A DNA stretch of 64,000 nt from Neokomagataea thailandica NBRC 106555. Lineage in GTDB: Bacteria; Pseudomonadota; Alphaproteobacteria; Acetobacterales; Acetobacteraceae. Under the pieces are notes generated by a model that saw nothing but the letters and a program-made list of their open reading frames with translations, did no database searches and had not been told where the DNA came from. How positions within the stretch are numbered: the stretch's first letter is position 1; each line of letters opens with the position of its first letter. The stretch covers positions 1 through 64,000 of the forward strand of contig NZ_BCZB01000003.1 of the NCBI RefSeq assembly GCF_001598495.1, written 5' to 3'. The position numbers and the translations under genes were made by a program. Of this stretch, positions 8,579-16,489 are shown in pieces.

Positions 8579-9931
8579 TTAGACGAAAATATAAAACAGG
8601 CACGCAGCGAGTGTGACAGTGACGGGCAGGGTTACAACCCATGCGAGGGCAATTTTTAAGAGCATTTTGGGGTTAATGCCTGAGCCTGACGCGACCATTG
8701 TCCCAGCGACACCGGATGTAATGATATGCGTGGTGGAGACGGCTAGCCCAGTATAACCAGCAGACATAATAAGACCGGCACCAAACACCTCGGATACAGC
8801 ACCTTGAGCGGGGGTGAGGTGTTTTTTGCCAATGCCTTCACCAAGGGTTTGAACAATACGGCGATAGCCGATCATCGTGCCAAGGCCCAAGCATAGAGCG
8901 CTGAGAACGCGGCCCCAAATGGGAGCATATTCGACTGTTGGGCGAAGCTGTGCTGCGAGGGCTTTTGCGTTCTTACTTTCGGTTGGTGCTGCTGCGGGGT
9001 TGGCTGCAACAGAGCGTAGGCCGGAGAGGGCTTCGTAGATATCACCTCGGATAAGAGCTGAGGATTCGCTACCATTTTCTACTGTGGTGAGACGGTCTAG
9101 GGCGGCTATTTGTTCTTGGCGGAAGGAGTGGTTACCGTATGTGGCAATGAGCGGGCGGGCGGCCTGTGCTTCTTGGTGTAATTGTTCATAATGAATAGGG
9201 GCGCTTGGGTTGAGTGCGAAGGCAGCAGGCATGATGCCAATGATTGTGAGCATAATTAGGCCAATGCTTTTTTGACCATCATTGCTGCCATGGGAAAAAC
9301 TAACGAGTGTGCACGTGGCAACGAGTAGAGCTTTTACGACGGGGTTTGGTTTTGCTTCGGGTGTTGGGGGAACATAAAATTCAGGTTTGCGGACTAACGC
9401 GCGGACGATCAAATAGAGAATGAAGGCCCCGATGAAGCCAATGGCTGGTGAAATAGCGAGGGTTTTAAGAACTTTAAAAATTTGTCCCCATTCAACGCTA
9501 GGCCCTAAAGCGCGTGCGTGAACAAAAGCATCTCCCACGGCAATGCCGATGAGCGCACCGATGACGCAGTGTGAGGATGAGTTAGGAATACCAAGCCACC
9601 ATGTGGTGATGTTCCAGATTAGTGCTGTGCCAAAAAGCGCGACGAGCATTGGAATGGCGGGTGCCCCATTAGGAGGAGACATGACGTCTGCCGGTAAGAG
9701 TTCCACCAGCGTGTAAGCAACGGCGATTCCACCGAGAAGCACCCCCAGCAAGTTCATCAAACCGGACCAGATAACGGCAGTGCGTGGTTTTAAGGAGTTG
9801 GTGTAGATGACGCTTGCTACCGCATTGGCCGTGTCATGGAAGCCGTTTGCGAATTCAAAAACGCAAACGAGTACAAAACACAAGACGAGTGCAATGAGGG
9901 ACCAGAGGGAGTCCGGGACGAAATGAAGCAT
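8579..9931 (-). CDS. pit: Inorganic phosphate transporter, PiT family
   Basis: An inner-membrane phosphate permease of the PiT (low-affinity, cation-coupled) family, 450 residues. The N-terminal repeat contains the family signature FANGFHDTANAVA and the C-terminal half contains the matching FSHGSNDGQKSIG. Many hydrophobic helices flank a soluble loop of about 120 residues (roughly positions 235-345), as is common in this family. The gene is divergent from a secreted phospholipase C; together they suggest release of phosphate from phospholipid headgroups and its uptake. No PhoU-like partner is adjacent. An inverted repeat lies in the shared upstream region. Confidence 0.9.
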   Translation of the reverse strand: MLHFVPDSLWSLIALVLCFVLVCVFEFANGFHDTANAVASVIYTNSLKPRTAVIWSGLMNLLGVLLGGIAVAYTLVELLPADVMSPPNGAPAIPMLVALFGTALIWNITTWWLGIPNSSSHCVIGALIGIAVGDAFVHARALGPSVEWGQIFKVLKTLAISPAIGFIGAFILYLIVRALVRKPEFYVPPTPEAKPNPVVKALLVATCTLVSFSHGSNDGQKSIGLIMLTIIGIMPAAFALNPSAPIHYEQLHQEAQAARPLIATYGNHSFRQEQIAALDRLTTVENGSESSALIRGDIYEALSGLRSVAANPAAAPTESKNAKALAAQLRPTVEYAPIWGRVLSALCLGLGTMIGYRRIVQTLGEGIGKKHLTPAQGAVSEVFGAGLIMSAGYTGLAVSTTHIITSGVAGTMVASGSGINPKMLLKIALAWVVTLPVTVTLAACLFYIFV

Positions 9932-10048
9932 GGGGAATCATCTCTCGTGTTGATAGGGGAGTCTTAGCTTAATTTCCTAGAGAGTTTTCTGGGTTGGGAC
10001 TATTGTTGTGAGAAACAATTCACGTAAATTTAATGTTTAAAAGGCCAT

Positions 10049-10070
10049 ACATGTCTTTAAAAAGTCATGT
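10049..10070. promoter_or_regulatory. Near-perfect inverted repeat in the pit / phospholipase C divergent region
   Basis: ACATGTCTTT (10049-10058) and AAAGTCATGT (10061-10070) are 10-base arms with one mismatch around AA. The site lies about 120 bases from the pit start and 150 bases from the phospholipase start. Both genes concern phosphate, so a shared operator is plausible. A classical Pho box is a direct repeat, which this is not. Confidence 0.35.
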
Positions 10071-10219
10071 GACCTTTGGGTGTATTGGTTTTATCTAGAG
10101 ATCAATTGTATCGAATTGAGTTTGTTTTTTTGGTATATTTTTGATTGGCAAAAGTAATTCTCTTTTGTGCGGTTAAATTATTAAGAAATAAACTTTGTAT
10201 TGTGTGAGTGGGAAGGTTT

Positions 10220-12235
10220 ATGACGTCTGCTAATCGCCGTGGTTTCTTGCGGATGGGGGCTTCTATGGCGGCTGTGGGAGCGCTCCCGGCGAATTTGCAA
10301 GCGGCTTTAGCTGTAGCGCCGCACCGTAAAACGGGCACAATTCAAGATGTTGAGCATGTTGTGATCCTAATGCAGGAAAACCGCTCTTTTGACCACTATT
10401 TTGGTTGTTTGCGCGGTGTGCGGGGTTATGGGGACCCGCATGCAGCACGCCTCCCAGATGGAGATAGTGTCTTCGCGCAAAAAGCGGCAGATGGCAGAAC
10501 GATTATGCCGTTTCGTATGAATACGGTACATACGTCGAGTGCGTGTGTTGCCAGTTTAGATCATAGCTGGAAAAAATCTCAAGAAATATGGAATGAGTGG
10601 GATTGCTGGGTTCCTCATAAAACTGAAATGACCATGGGGCACTTTGCGCGTGATGATATTCCTTATTATTATGCTCTTGCTGAAGCCTTTACGATTTGTG
10701 ATTCTTATCATTGCTCTGTTTTTGGCCCGACAAACCCGAACCGTTTATTCTTATTCTCCGGTACAAATGGTTTGACGTATGGTTTTGACGGTCCACAAGC
10801 GATTACGAATGTTGATGATGGGAATGAGACGGCGGATATTCGTTTAGAAAATCCACATTTCTCCCCGTTTCAGTGGCCGAGTTACGCGGAGGACCTACAG
10901 AAGGCGGGTGTATCGTGGCAGGTTTATCAAGAATACGATAATTTTGGTGATAATTCGCTCGCGAGTTTTGCTGCTTTCCGTGGAGTGAAACCTGGTAGTT
11001 GGCAATATGAGCGTGGCCGTCGCATTGTTGATGGGTCGAATGCGCAAAATGCAGAGACGTCTGAGGGGCGCTTTTTGTTGGAGGCGTTTGAGCAGGATGT
11101 GGCAAGGGGGACTTTGCCGCAAGTCTCGTGGATTGTGCCGTCAGCAGCTCTGTCAGAGCACCCGGATGCGCCTCCGGGTTTTGGTGAGCATTTGATCTCG
11201 CGTTTGATGGATGTGTTTAGCCGCCATCCGGAGGTGTGGTCCAAGACGGTCTTTATTTTGAATTATGATGAGAATGATGGGTTTTATGACCATATTCCCG
11301 CACCTGTTCCCGCGCTTACAGAAAGTGAGGGAGGCTCGACCGTTTCTGTTGCAGGGGAAAGTTATCGGGGCGTTTCCGTCGGGTTGGGGCCGCGTGTGCC
11401 TGCAATGGTGATTTCACCATGGAGTAAGGGTGGCCGGGTGAATTCTGAACTCTTTGATCATACTTCTGTTCTGCGTTTTTTGGAAAAGCGTTTTGGTGTG
11501 CCTGCACGGAACATTACGCCGTGGCGGCGTGCTGTGTGCGGTGATTTGACCTCAGCACTTGACTTCAAAGCACATGATAGTGCCTGGGCAGAAAACTTAC
11601 CCAATACAGATGATTACATACCGCAAACCCGGCACTCTTGCACGTTGCCGCATCCAGATGTTCCTGAGACACCGATGATGCCGCAGCAGGAAGCGGGGCA
11701 GCGCGTCGCTTGTGCGTTGCCCTATCGTTTGGCGGCTGATGTGGTGTTGTGGGATGGGCGAGAGGTGGTTCGTGTGAAGAACCATGGTCAAGCAGGGGCT
11801 GTATTCCGCTTATCGGGGCAAGGGCCATCGCGGGCTTATACGGTCGGTGCTGGGCATGATGTGGATATTGAGTTGGCGTTGGGGCAGCCTTTTCATCTGG
11901 CGGGGCCGAATGGTTTTGTGCGTGAGCGTGCTGGTGCTCATGGGGCATTATTGCAGGTGGCGCTGCAAGAAGAGTATGATGCTGTGGTGTTGCATGTGCA
12001 GACGTCGGCATCTGATGTGACGTCCGTCGTGCTGGAAGATGCTTATGGTGTGATGCCGTCTAAGCGTCTTGCGGTGGAGCGAGGGCGGGTGACGACGCAG
12101 CGTGTCTCTGTGGTGAAGAGTTCGGGGTGGTATGCTTTGGCTATTGATGACGGCCGAGGGGGCGTTGTGCGTTTTTATGGCCATGTTGAAAATGGCAAGG
12201 CAAGTTGGAGTGACCCACTCATTGCTCGCCGTTAA
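10220..12235 (+). CDS. plcN: Tat-exported phospholipase C / phosphoesterase (phosphocholine-specific type)
   Basis: A secreted or periplasmic phosphoesterase of about 671 residues that hydrolyses phospholipid headgroups. A twin-arginine signal lies at the N-terminus (NRRGFLRMG followed by an Ala-rich stretch). The catalytic domain shows the family motifs MQENRSFDHYFG (nucleophile region), SVFGPTNPNR and NYDENDGFYDH (metal ligands). C-terminal beta domains of the phosphocholine-specific group follow (from about residue 480). ATG 10220 with GGAAGG just upstream is preferred over GTG 10208. The pairing with a divergent phosphate transporter supports a role in phosphate scavenging. The symbol is by family resemblance only. 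Confidence 0.82.
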   Translation: MTSANRRGFLRMGASMAAVGALPANLQAALAVAPHRKTGTIQDVEHVVILMQENRSFDHYFGCLRGVRGYGDPHAARLPDGDSVFAQKAADGRTIMPFRMNTVHTSSACVASLDHSWKKSQEIWNEWDCWVPHKTEMTMGHFARDDIPYYYALAEAFTICDSYHCSVFGPTNPNRLFLFSGTNGLTYGFDGPQAITNVDDGNETADIRLENPHFSPFQWPSYAEDLQKAGVSWQVYQEYDNFGDNSLASFAAFRGVKPGSWQYERGRRIVDGSNAQNAETSEGRFLLEAFEQDVARGTLPQVSWIVPSAALSEHPDAPPGFGEHLISRLMDVFSRHPEVWSKTVFILNYDENDGFYDHIPAPVPALTESEGGSTVSVAGESYRGVSVGLGPRVPAMVISPWSKGGRVNSELFDHTSVLRFLEKRFGVPARNITPWRRAVCGDLTSALDFKAHDSAWAENLPNTDDYIPQTRHSCTLPHPDVPETPMMPQQEAGQRVACALPYRLAADVVLWDGREVVRVKNHGQAGAVFRLSGQGPSRAYTVGAGHDVDIELALGQPFHLAGPNGFVRERAGAHGALLQVALQEEYDAVVLHVQTSASDVTSVVLEDAYGVMPSKRLAVERGRVTTQRVSVVKSSGWYALAIDDGRGGVVRFYGHVENGKASWSDPLIARR

Positions 12236-12240
12236 AGAGG

Positions 12241-12267
12241 AGAGGGGCAGGTGTGTTCTGCCTCTCT
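12241..12267. terminator. Hairpin between convergent phospholipase C and putA genes
   Basis: AGAGGGGCAG (12241-12250) pairs with CTGCCTCTCT (12258-12267) around a 7-base loop, with one G-T pair. It lies between two convergent stops and probably serves both, although no long T-run follows. Confidence 0.5.
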
Positions 12268-12289
12268 CTACGTATTAAAGCCTAGAAAA

Positions 12290-15200
12290 TTACACCTGCG
12301 CCATGAGGGCTGCGTTGCCCCCCGCAGCCGTTGTGTCAGTGCTGATGCTACGTTCAAGCACTAACCATTCTAGCGGGTAGGTGCCGTCTTCATGGGGGAC
12401 ATGTAGGCCAATAATGGCTGAGCCGAGGTCTGGGAGTTGGCTGGCAAGGTGCCGTCGTTGCTCTGCGGTTCCGTTAAATAATGTGACGTCTATGCCCGTA
12501 CCGGAATGCATAGAGACGATATGCTGTGACAGGCTTTGAGGTGGTGGCGGGAGGCGGCGCCACAACGCTGCGGGCAGGATGCATGTATTGCCTGTAGCTA
12601 ATGAGGCTTCGATTTGCGCGCGTAGGTCTTGTTCTGTGGGGCCAGCGCAGAGCACTGCCCCGCGAGGGGTGAGGCTATAAGTATTGCTTTCTCCGACGGG
12701 GCCGGGGAGGGTGATGTTTGTGCCTAAGGGTGTGTGTGCTGGAGAGGTCTGAGCTGAGGCTGGGGCTAAGGCATCTAACCATGGCCGCGCTTCTGCAATG
12801 GTAGAGGGGATAGCGTGATGGAAGCGGGCATCAAGTGCTGCTGTGCGGGAGAGAAGGCGGCGCAGGTAAAGGGGGCCGCCAGCTTTTGGCCCTGTGCCGG
12901 AGAGGCCGTGCCCACCGAAAGGCTGTGAACCGACGATGGCACCGACAACATTGCGGTTTACGTAGATATTGCCTGCATTGGAGCTGGCTGTCAGCTCGGC
13001 AGTTGTACTGTCGATGCGTGAGTGTAAGCCGAATGTGAGGGCGTAACCAGTATTACGGATGTGCTGCATGAGTGCGGCGCGTTCATGAGAGTGGTAGCGC
13101 AATACGTGAAGCACGGGGCCGAATACTTCGCGCTTCAATGCGGAGAGATCATGAATTTCGATGAGGGTAGGAGCTACAAAAGTGCCATTCGCGCATTCAG
13201 TGGGTAATTGAGGTTGGTAGATTGGGAAGCCTTGTGCGCGCATAGCGTTTACATGGTTCACGATGATCTTCTGCGCATCGGTAGAGATGACAGGGCCGAT
13301 ATCGGTATCAATTTCTGCAGGGTTGCCGATTTTTAATTCATCCATAGCTCCTTTGAGCATGGTGAGGACGTGGTCTGCGCTGTCTTCTTGCAAGCAGAGA
13401 ACACGCAGGGCGCTACAGCGTTGACCGGCGCTGTCAAAGGCAGAGGCAAGGACGTCACGTACGACTTGTTCTGTTAAGGCGGAGCTATCAACGACCATGG
13501 CATTTTGGCCGCCGGTTTCTGCGATGAGTGGTAGCGGTGTGCCGGAGGCTGTCAGGCGATTGGCTAATTGTTTTTGAATGATGTGGGCGACTTCGGTTGA
13601 GCCTGTAAAGACAACGCCAGAGATACGCGTATTGGCGACGAGGGCGGCACCTGTTTCTCCGCCGCCGGGTAGGACATGCAGTGCATTTTGGGGAATGCCA
13701 GCATCATGCAAAATGGCGATGGCCATGAGTGCAATGAGAGGTGTCTCTTCGGCGGGTTTGGCGAGGACGGTGTTTCCTGCGGCTAGGGCTGCGGCGACTT
13801 GTCCGATGAAAATGGCGAGAGGGAAGTTCCATGGGCTGATGCAGACAATGGCACCAAGAGGGTGGGTGTCATGGAGTTCTCGGCGAGCTTGCGCGCCGTA
13901 ATACCGTAGAAAGTCAACAGCTTCGCGGATTTCAGCGATGGCGTTTGCGAGTGTTTTGCCTGCTTCTCGCATGACGATCCCCATAAGTTGGGGCATTTTC
14001 TCTTCGAGAGTATCGGCAGCGCGTTCAAGGATGGTGGCGCGTGTATCTGCCGGGGTGGAACTCCAGCTTTGAAGGGCGTCGCACGCAGCATTGACTGCGG
14101 CGTTGACCATATTGGGTGTTGCTGTTGTGACGGCGCCGAGAGTGTCCGCATGATTGGCAGGGTTGATGACGGTGAGATCTCCTCCTGTAGTGGGAAGAGG
14201 GGTGTCTAAAATACCCTTGAGAGAACGGAGGGTATTTTCATCGTTCAAATCCATGCCGCGAGAGTTAGGGCGTTCCGGCAGAAAGAGGTCATGGGGCGGG
14301 AGAATGCCGGTTGTGTGCGTATGGCCGAGGAGGGAGACGGGGTCTGCTGTGAGGTCAGCTAAAGAGAGGGAGGGGTCTTGGATGCGGTTGACGAATGAGG
14401 AGTTGGCTCCGTTTTCCAGTAGGCGACGGACGAGGTAGGCGAGGAGCGTTTCATGTGTGCCGACAGGGGCATAAATGCGGACGGGGCGGTTGAGGTTTTT
14501 GGGGCCGATGACTTGGTTATACAGTGTTTCGCCCATGCCGTGTAGGCATTGAAATTCGTAAGAATCAGGTGTGTATTCAGGGCCTGCCATGGCGTAAATG
14601 GCGGCGAGGCTTTGGGCGTTATGGGTGGCAAATTGTGGGTAAACGGCATCGGGTGCGCTGAGCAAGGTCCGTGCGCAGGCGAGGTATGCGATATCTGTGT
14701 GGTTTTTCTCTGTGAAGACGGGGAAATCTGTTTGCCCGTCTACTTGTGCGCGTTTGATTTCACTATCCCAATAGGCACCTTTGACGAGGCGGATCATGAG
14801 GCGGCGTTGGTGCTGGCGTGCGAGATCAATAAGGAAGGTTAAAACCGACGGTGCGCGTTTTTGGTAGGCTTGGACGACGAATCCTAGGCCATTCCATGAG
14901 CGGAGGGCTGGGTCTGCGCAGAGAATTTCTAGCAGGTCGAGCGATAGTTCGAGGCGTTCTGATTCTTCGGCATCGATATTGAAACCGATATTGTACTGGC
15001 TGGCCAGCTTGGCCAATGTCCGTAGGCGTGGTGCGAGTTCGGTGAGGGCGCGTTCGCGCTGTAAGCGTGCGTAGCGGGGGTGGAGGGCTGATAATTTGAC
15101 GGAGATTCCGGGGCCAGCATAGATGCCGAGGTCACGGGCGGATTTGCCTATGGCGTGAATGGCAGTTTCATAATCCCTGTAATAGCGGTCCGCATCGGCC

Positions 15201-15838
15201 ATATTCATCGCGGCTTCTCCAAGCATATCGTAGGAGTAGCGATAGCCACGTGATACCGGGCCTTGGCTGTGTTTGAGCGCTTCCTCAATTGTTTGCCCGG
15301 TTACAAATTGGCGGCCCATGAGGCGAATGGCTTGGTTCACGCCCTGACGTATTGTGGGGGCGCTACAGCGTGCTGTGAGGTTAGCCAGTGTGCTGGGGAG
15401 GCGTGATAATGTTTTTGCAGAGAGTGTTTTACCGGAGACGACGAGACCCCATGTGGCGGCATTCACGAAAAGAGGGGATTTACGGTCGATCTGGCTCATC
15501 CAATTGCCGTTACCGATTTTGTCTCGGATGAGGGCATCACGGGTGGCATTATCGGGGATGCGGAGTAGCGCTTCAGCAAGGCACATGAGGGCAACGCCCT
15601 CTTCGGTGGAGAGGTCGTATTTTTGGACGAGATCTTGGACGATGCCGCCGCTTTTATTGGCGCGTAAGCCTTGCACTAATTGACGTGCAATGCGGCTGAC
15701 GGTGCTGCTTTCTTCTGGTGTTGGAGCAGCGCTATGGCTCAGTTGTTTCATCAGTGAGTGCTCATCTGCGCGTGTATGATCAGTGATTGCCTGACGCAGG
15801 GGAGAGCGTTCTGGGACACAATGCGCAATGAGAGCCAT
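12290..15838 (-). CDS. putA: Bifunctional proline dehydrogenase / P5C dehydrogenase (PutA)
   Basis: It oxidises proline to glutamate: an FAD-dependent proline dehydrogenase makes pyrroline-5-carboxylate and an NAD-dependent aldehyde dehydrogenase completes the reaction, with channelling between the sites. 1182 residues. The proline dehydrogenase barrel covers roughly residues 90-500 (VKLSALHPRY, RLVKGAYWDSE). The aldehyde dehydrogenase follows, with SPWNFPLAIF, VFTGSTEVA, a glutamate in AETGGQNAM and a catalytic cysteine in SAGQRCSALRV. A C-terminal domain of about 180 residues is also present. The ribbon-helix-helix DNA-binding domain that makes some PutA proteins autoregulators is absent, so this is the bifunctional long form. 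Control probably passes to the divergent Lrp-type gene. Confidence 0.95.
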   Translation of the reverse strand: MALIAHCVPERSPLRQAITDHTRADEHSLMKQLSHSAAPTPEESSTVSRIARQLVQGLRANKSGGIVQDLVQKYDLSTEEGVALMCLAEALLRIPDNATRDALIRDKIGNGNWMSQIDRKSPLFVNAATWGLVVSGKTLSAKTLSRLPSTLANLTARCSAPTIRQGVNQAIRLMGRQFVTGQTIEEALKHSQGPVSRGYRYSYDMLGEAAMNMADADRYYRDYETAIHAIGKSARDLGIYAGPGISVKLSALHPRYARLQRERALTELAPRLRTLAKLASQYNIGFNIDAEESERLELSLDLLEILCADPALRSWNGLGFVVQAYQKRAPSVLTFLIDLARQHQRRLMIRLVKGAYWDSEIKRAQVDGQTDFPVFTEKNHTDIAYLACARTLLSAPDAVYPQFATHNAQSLAAIYAMAGPEYTPDSYEFQCLHGMGETLYNQVIGPKNLNRPVRIYAPVGTHETLLAYLVRRLLENGANSSFVNRIQDPSLSLADLTADPVSLLGHTHTTGILPPHDLFLPERPNSRGMDLNDENTLRSLKGILDTPLPTTGGDLTVINPANHADTLGAVTTATPNMVNAAVNAACDALQSWSSTPADTRATILERAADTLEEKMPQLMGIVMREAGKTLANAIAEIREAVDFLRYYGAQARRELHDTHPLGAIVCISPWNFPLAIFIGQVAAALAAGNTVLAKPAEETPLIALMAIAILHDAGIPQNALHVLPGGGETGAALVANTRISGVVFTGSTEVAHIIQKQLANRLTASGTPLPLIAETGGQNAMVVDSSALTEQVVRDVLASAFDSAGQRCSALRVLCLQEDSADHVLTMLKGAMDELKIGNPAEIDTDIGPVISTDAQKIIVNHVNAMRAQGFPIYQPQLPTECANGTFVAPTLIEIHDLSALKREVFGPVLHVLRYHSHERAALMQHIRNTGYALTFGLHSRIDSTTAELTASSNAGNIYVNRNVVGAIVGSQPFGGHGLSGTGPKAGGPLYLRRLLSRTAALDARFHHAIPSTIAEARPWLDALAPASAQTSPAHTPLGTNITLPGPVGESNTYSLTPRGAVLCAGPTEQDLRAQIEASLATGNTCILPAALWRRLPPPPQSLSQHIVSMHSGTGIDVTLFNGTAEQRRHLASQLPDLGSAIIGLHVPHEDGTYPLEWLVLERSISTDTTAAGGNAALMAQV

Positions 15839-15927
15839 CTTTTGATAGTCCTGAAGGGGGAGGAATTATAGTTACGATTGTAAAAAGAAAAATACGAAAT
15901 GGGTTATGGAATTTTGCTATTTTATCC

Positions 15928-15947
15928 AAATATAATACGATATATTT
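15928..15947. promoter_or_regulatory. AT-rich inverted repeat in the putA / Lrp divergent region
   Basis: AAATATA (15928-15934) and TATATTT (15941-15947) are perfect 7-base arms around ATACGA, in a very AT-rich spacer shared by putA and the Lrp-type gene. Lrp/AsnC proteins favour AT-rich palindromic sites, so this is a reasonable operator candidate. Confidence 0.4.
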
Positions 15948-15984
15948 TTTTTATGGAAAATTATATTCGGCCTTTGGGGTGGGT

Positions 15985-16437
15985 ATGGATGAAACAGATC
16001 GCAGAATTCTGAGCTTTTTGCAAAAGGATGGTCGTATGACGAACTTAGAGCTTTCTAAGCAGGTTCATTTGAGTCCAGCCGCGACCTTGGAACGTGTGAA
16101 AAAGTTAGAGAAACAGGGGATTATTCGGGGGTATATGGCTCAGTTAGACCCGGAGGCTTTAAATTTGGGTTTGGTTGTTTTTGTGCAGGTGGCGTTGGAG
16201 CATAGTGGGTCAGATATTTTTGAAAATTTCTCTAAGATGGTTCGGGGTATTCCGCAAATAACAGAATGTTATATGGTCGCGGGTGGGTTTGATTATATGA
16301 TTAAAGCGCGTGTAAAAGATATGAATGGTTATAGAAATTTTTTAGGAAGAACATTAAGCCGCCTTCCTGGAGTGCGGCAAACTCATACTTATGCCGTTAT
16401 GGAAGAAGTAAAGAGTGACCCTAAACTTCCAGTATGA
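15985..16437 (+). CDS. putR: Lrp/AsnC-family transcriptional regulator, probable activator of putA
   Basis: A DNA-binding regulator of about 150 residues. The N-terminal helix-turn-helix is clear (DRRILSFLQKDGRMTNLELS then LSPAATLERVKKLE), and the C-terminal RAM ligand-binding domain follows (VFVQVALE, ECYMVAGGFDYMIKARV). ATG 15985 is preferred over the GTG two codons earlier. It is divergent from putA. In several alphaproteobacteria an Lrp-type PutR activates putA in response to proline, and this arrangement matches. The assignment of putA as target is inference from position and from the missing DNA-binding domain of PutA. Confidence 0.85.
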   Translation: MDETDRRILSFLQKDGRMTNLELSKQVHLSPAATLERVKKLEKQGIIRGYMAQLDPEALNLGLVVFVQVALEHSGSDIFENFSKMVRGIPQITECYMVAGGFDYMIKARVKDMNGYRNFLGRTLSRLPGVRQTHTYAVMEEVKSDPKLPV

Positions 16438-16489
16438 TGTTTTTTATGTCTTAATTATATGGTTGTATTTCTGAGAAGGCGATTCTCTT

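Noticed and set aside
10066..10076. Pho-box-like TCATGTGACC next to the inverted repeat
   Set aside because: A second direct repeat at the required 11-base spacing is missing.
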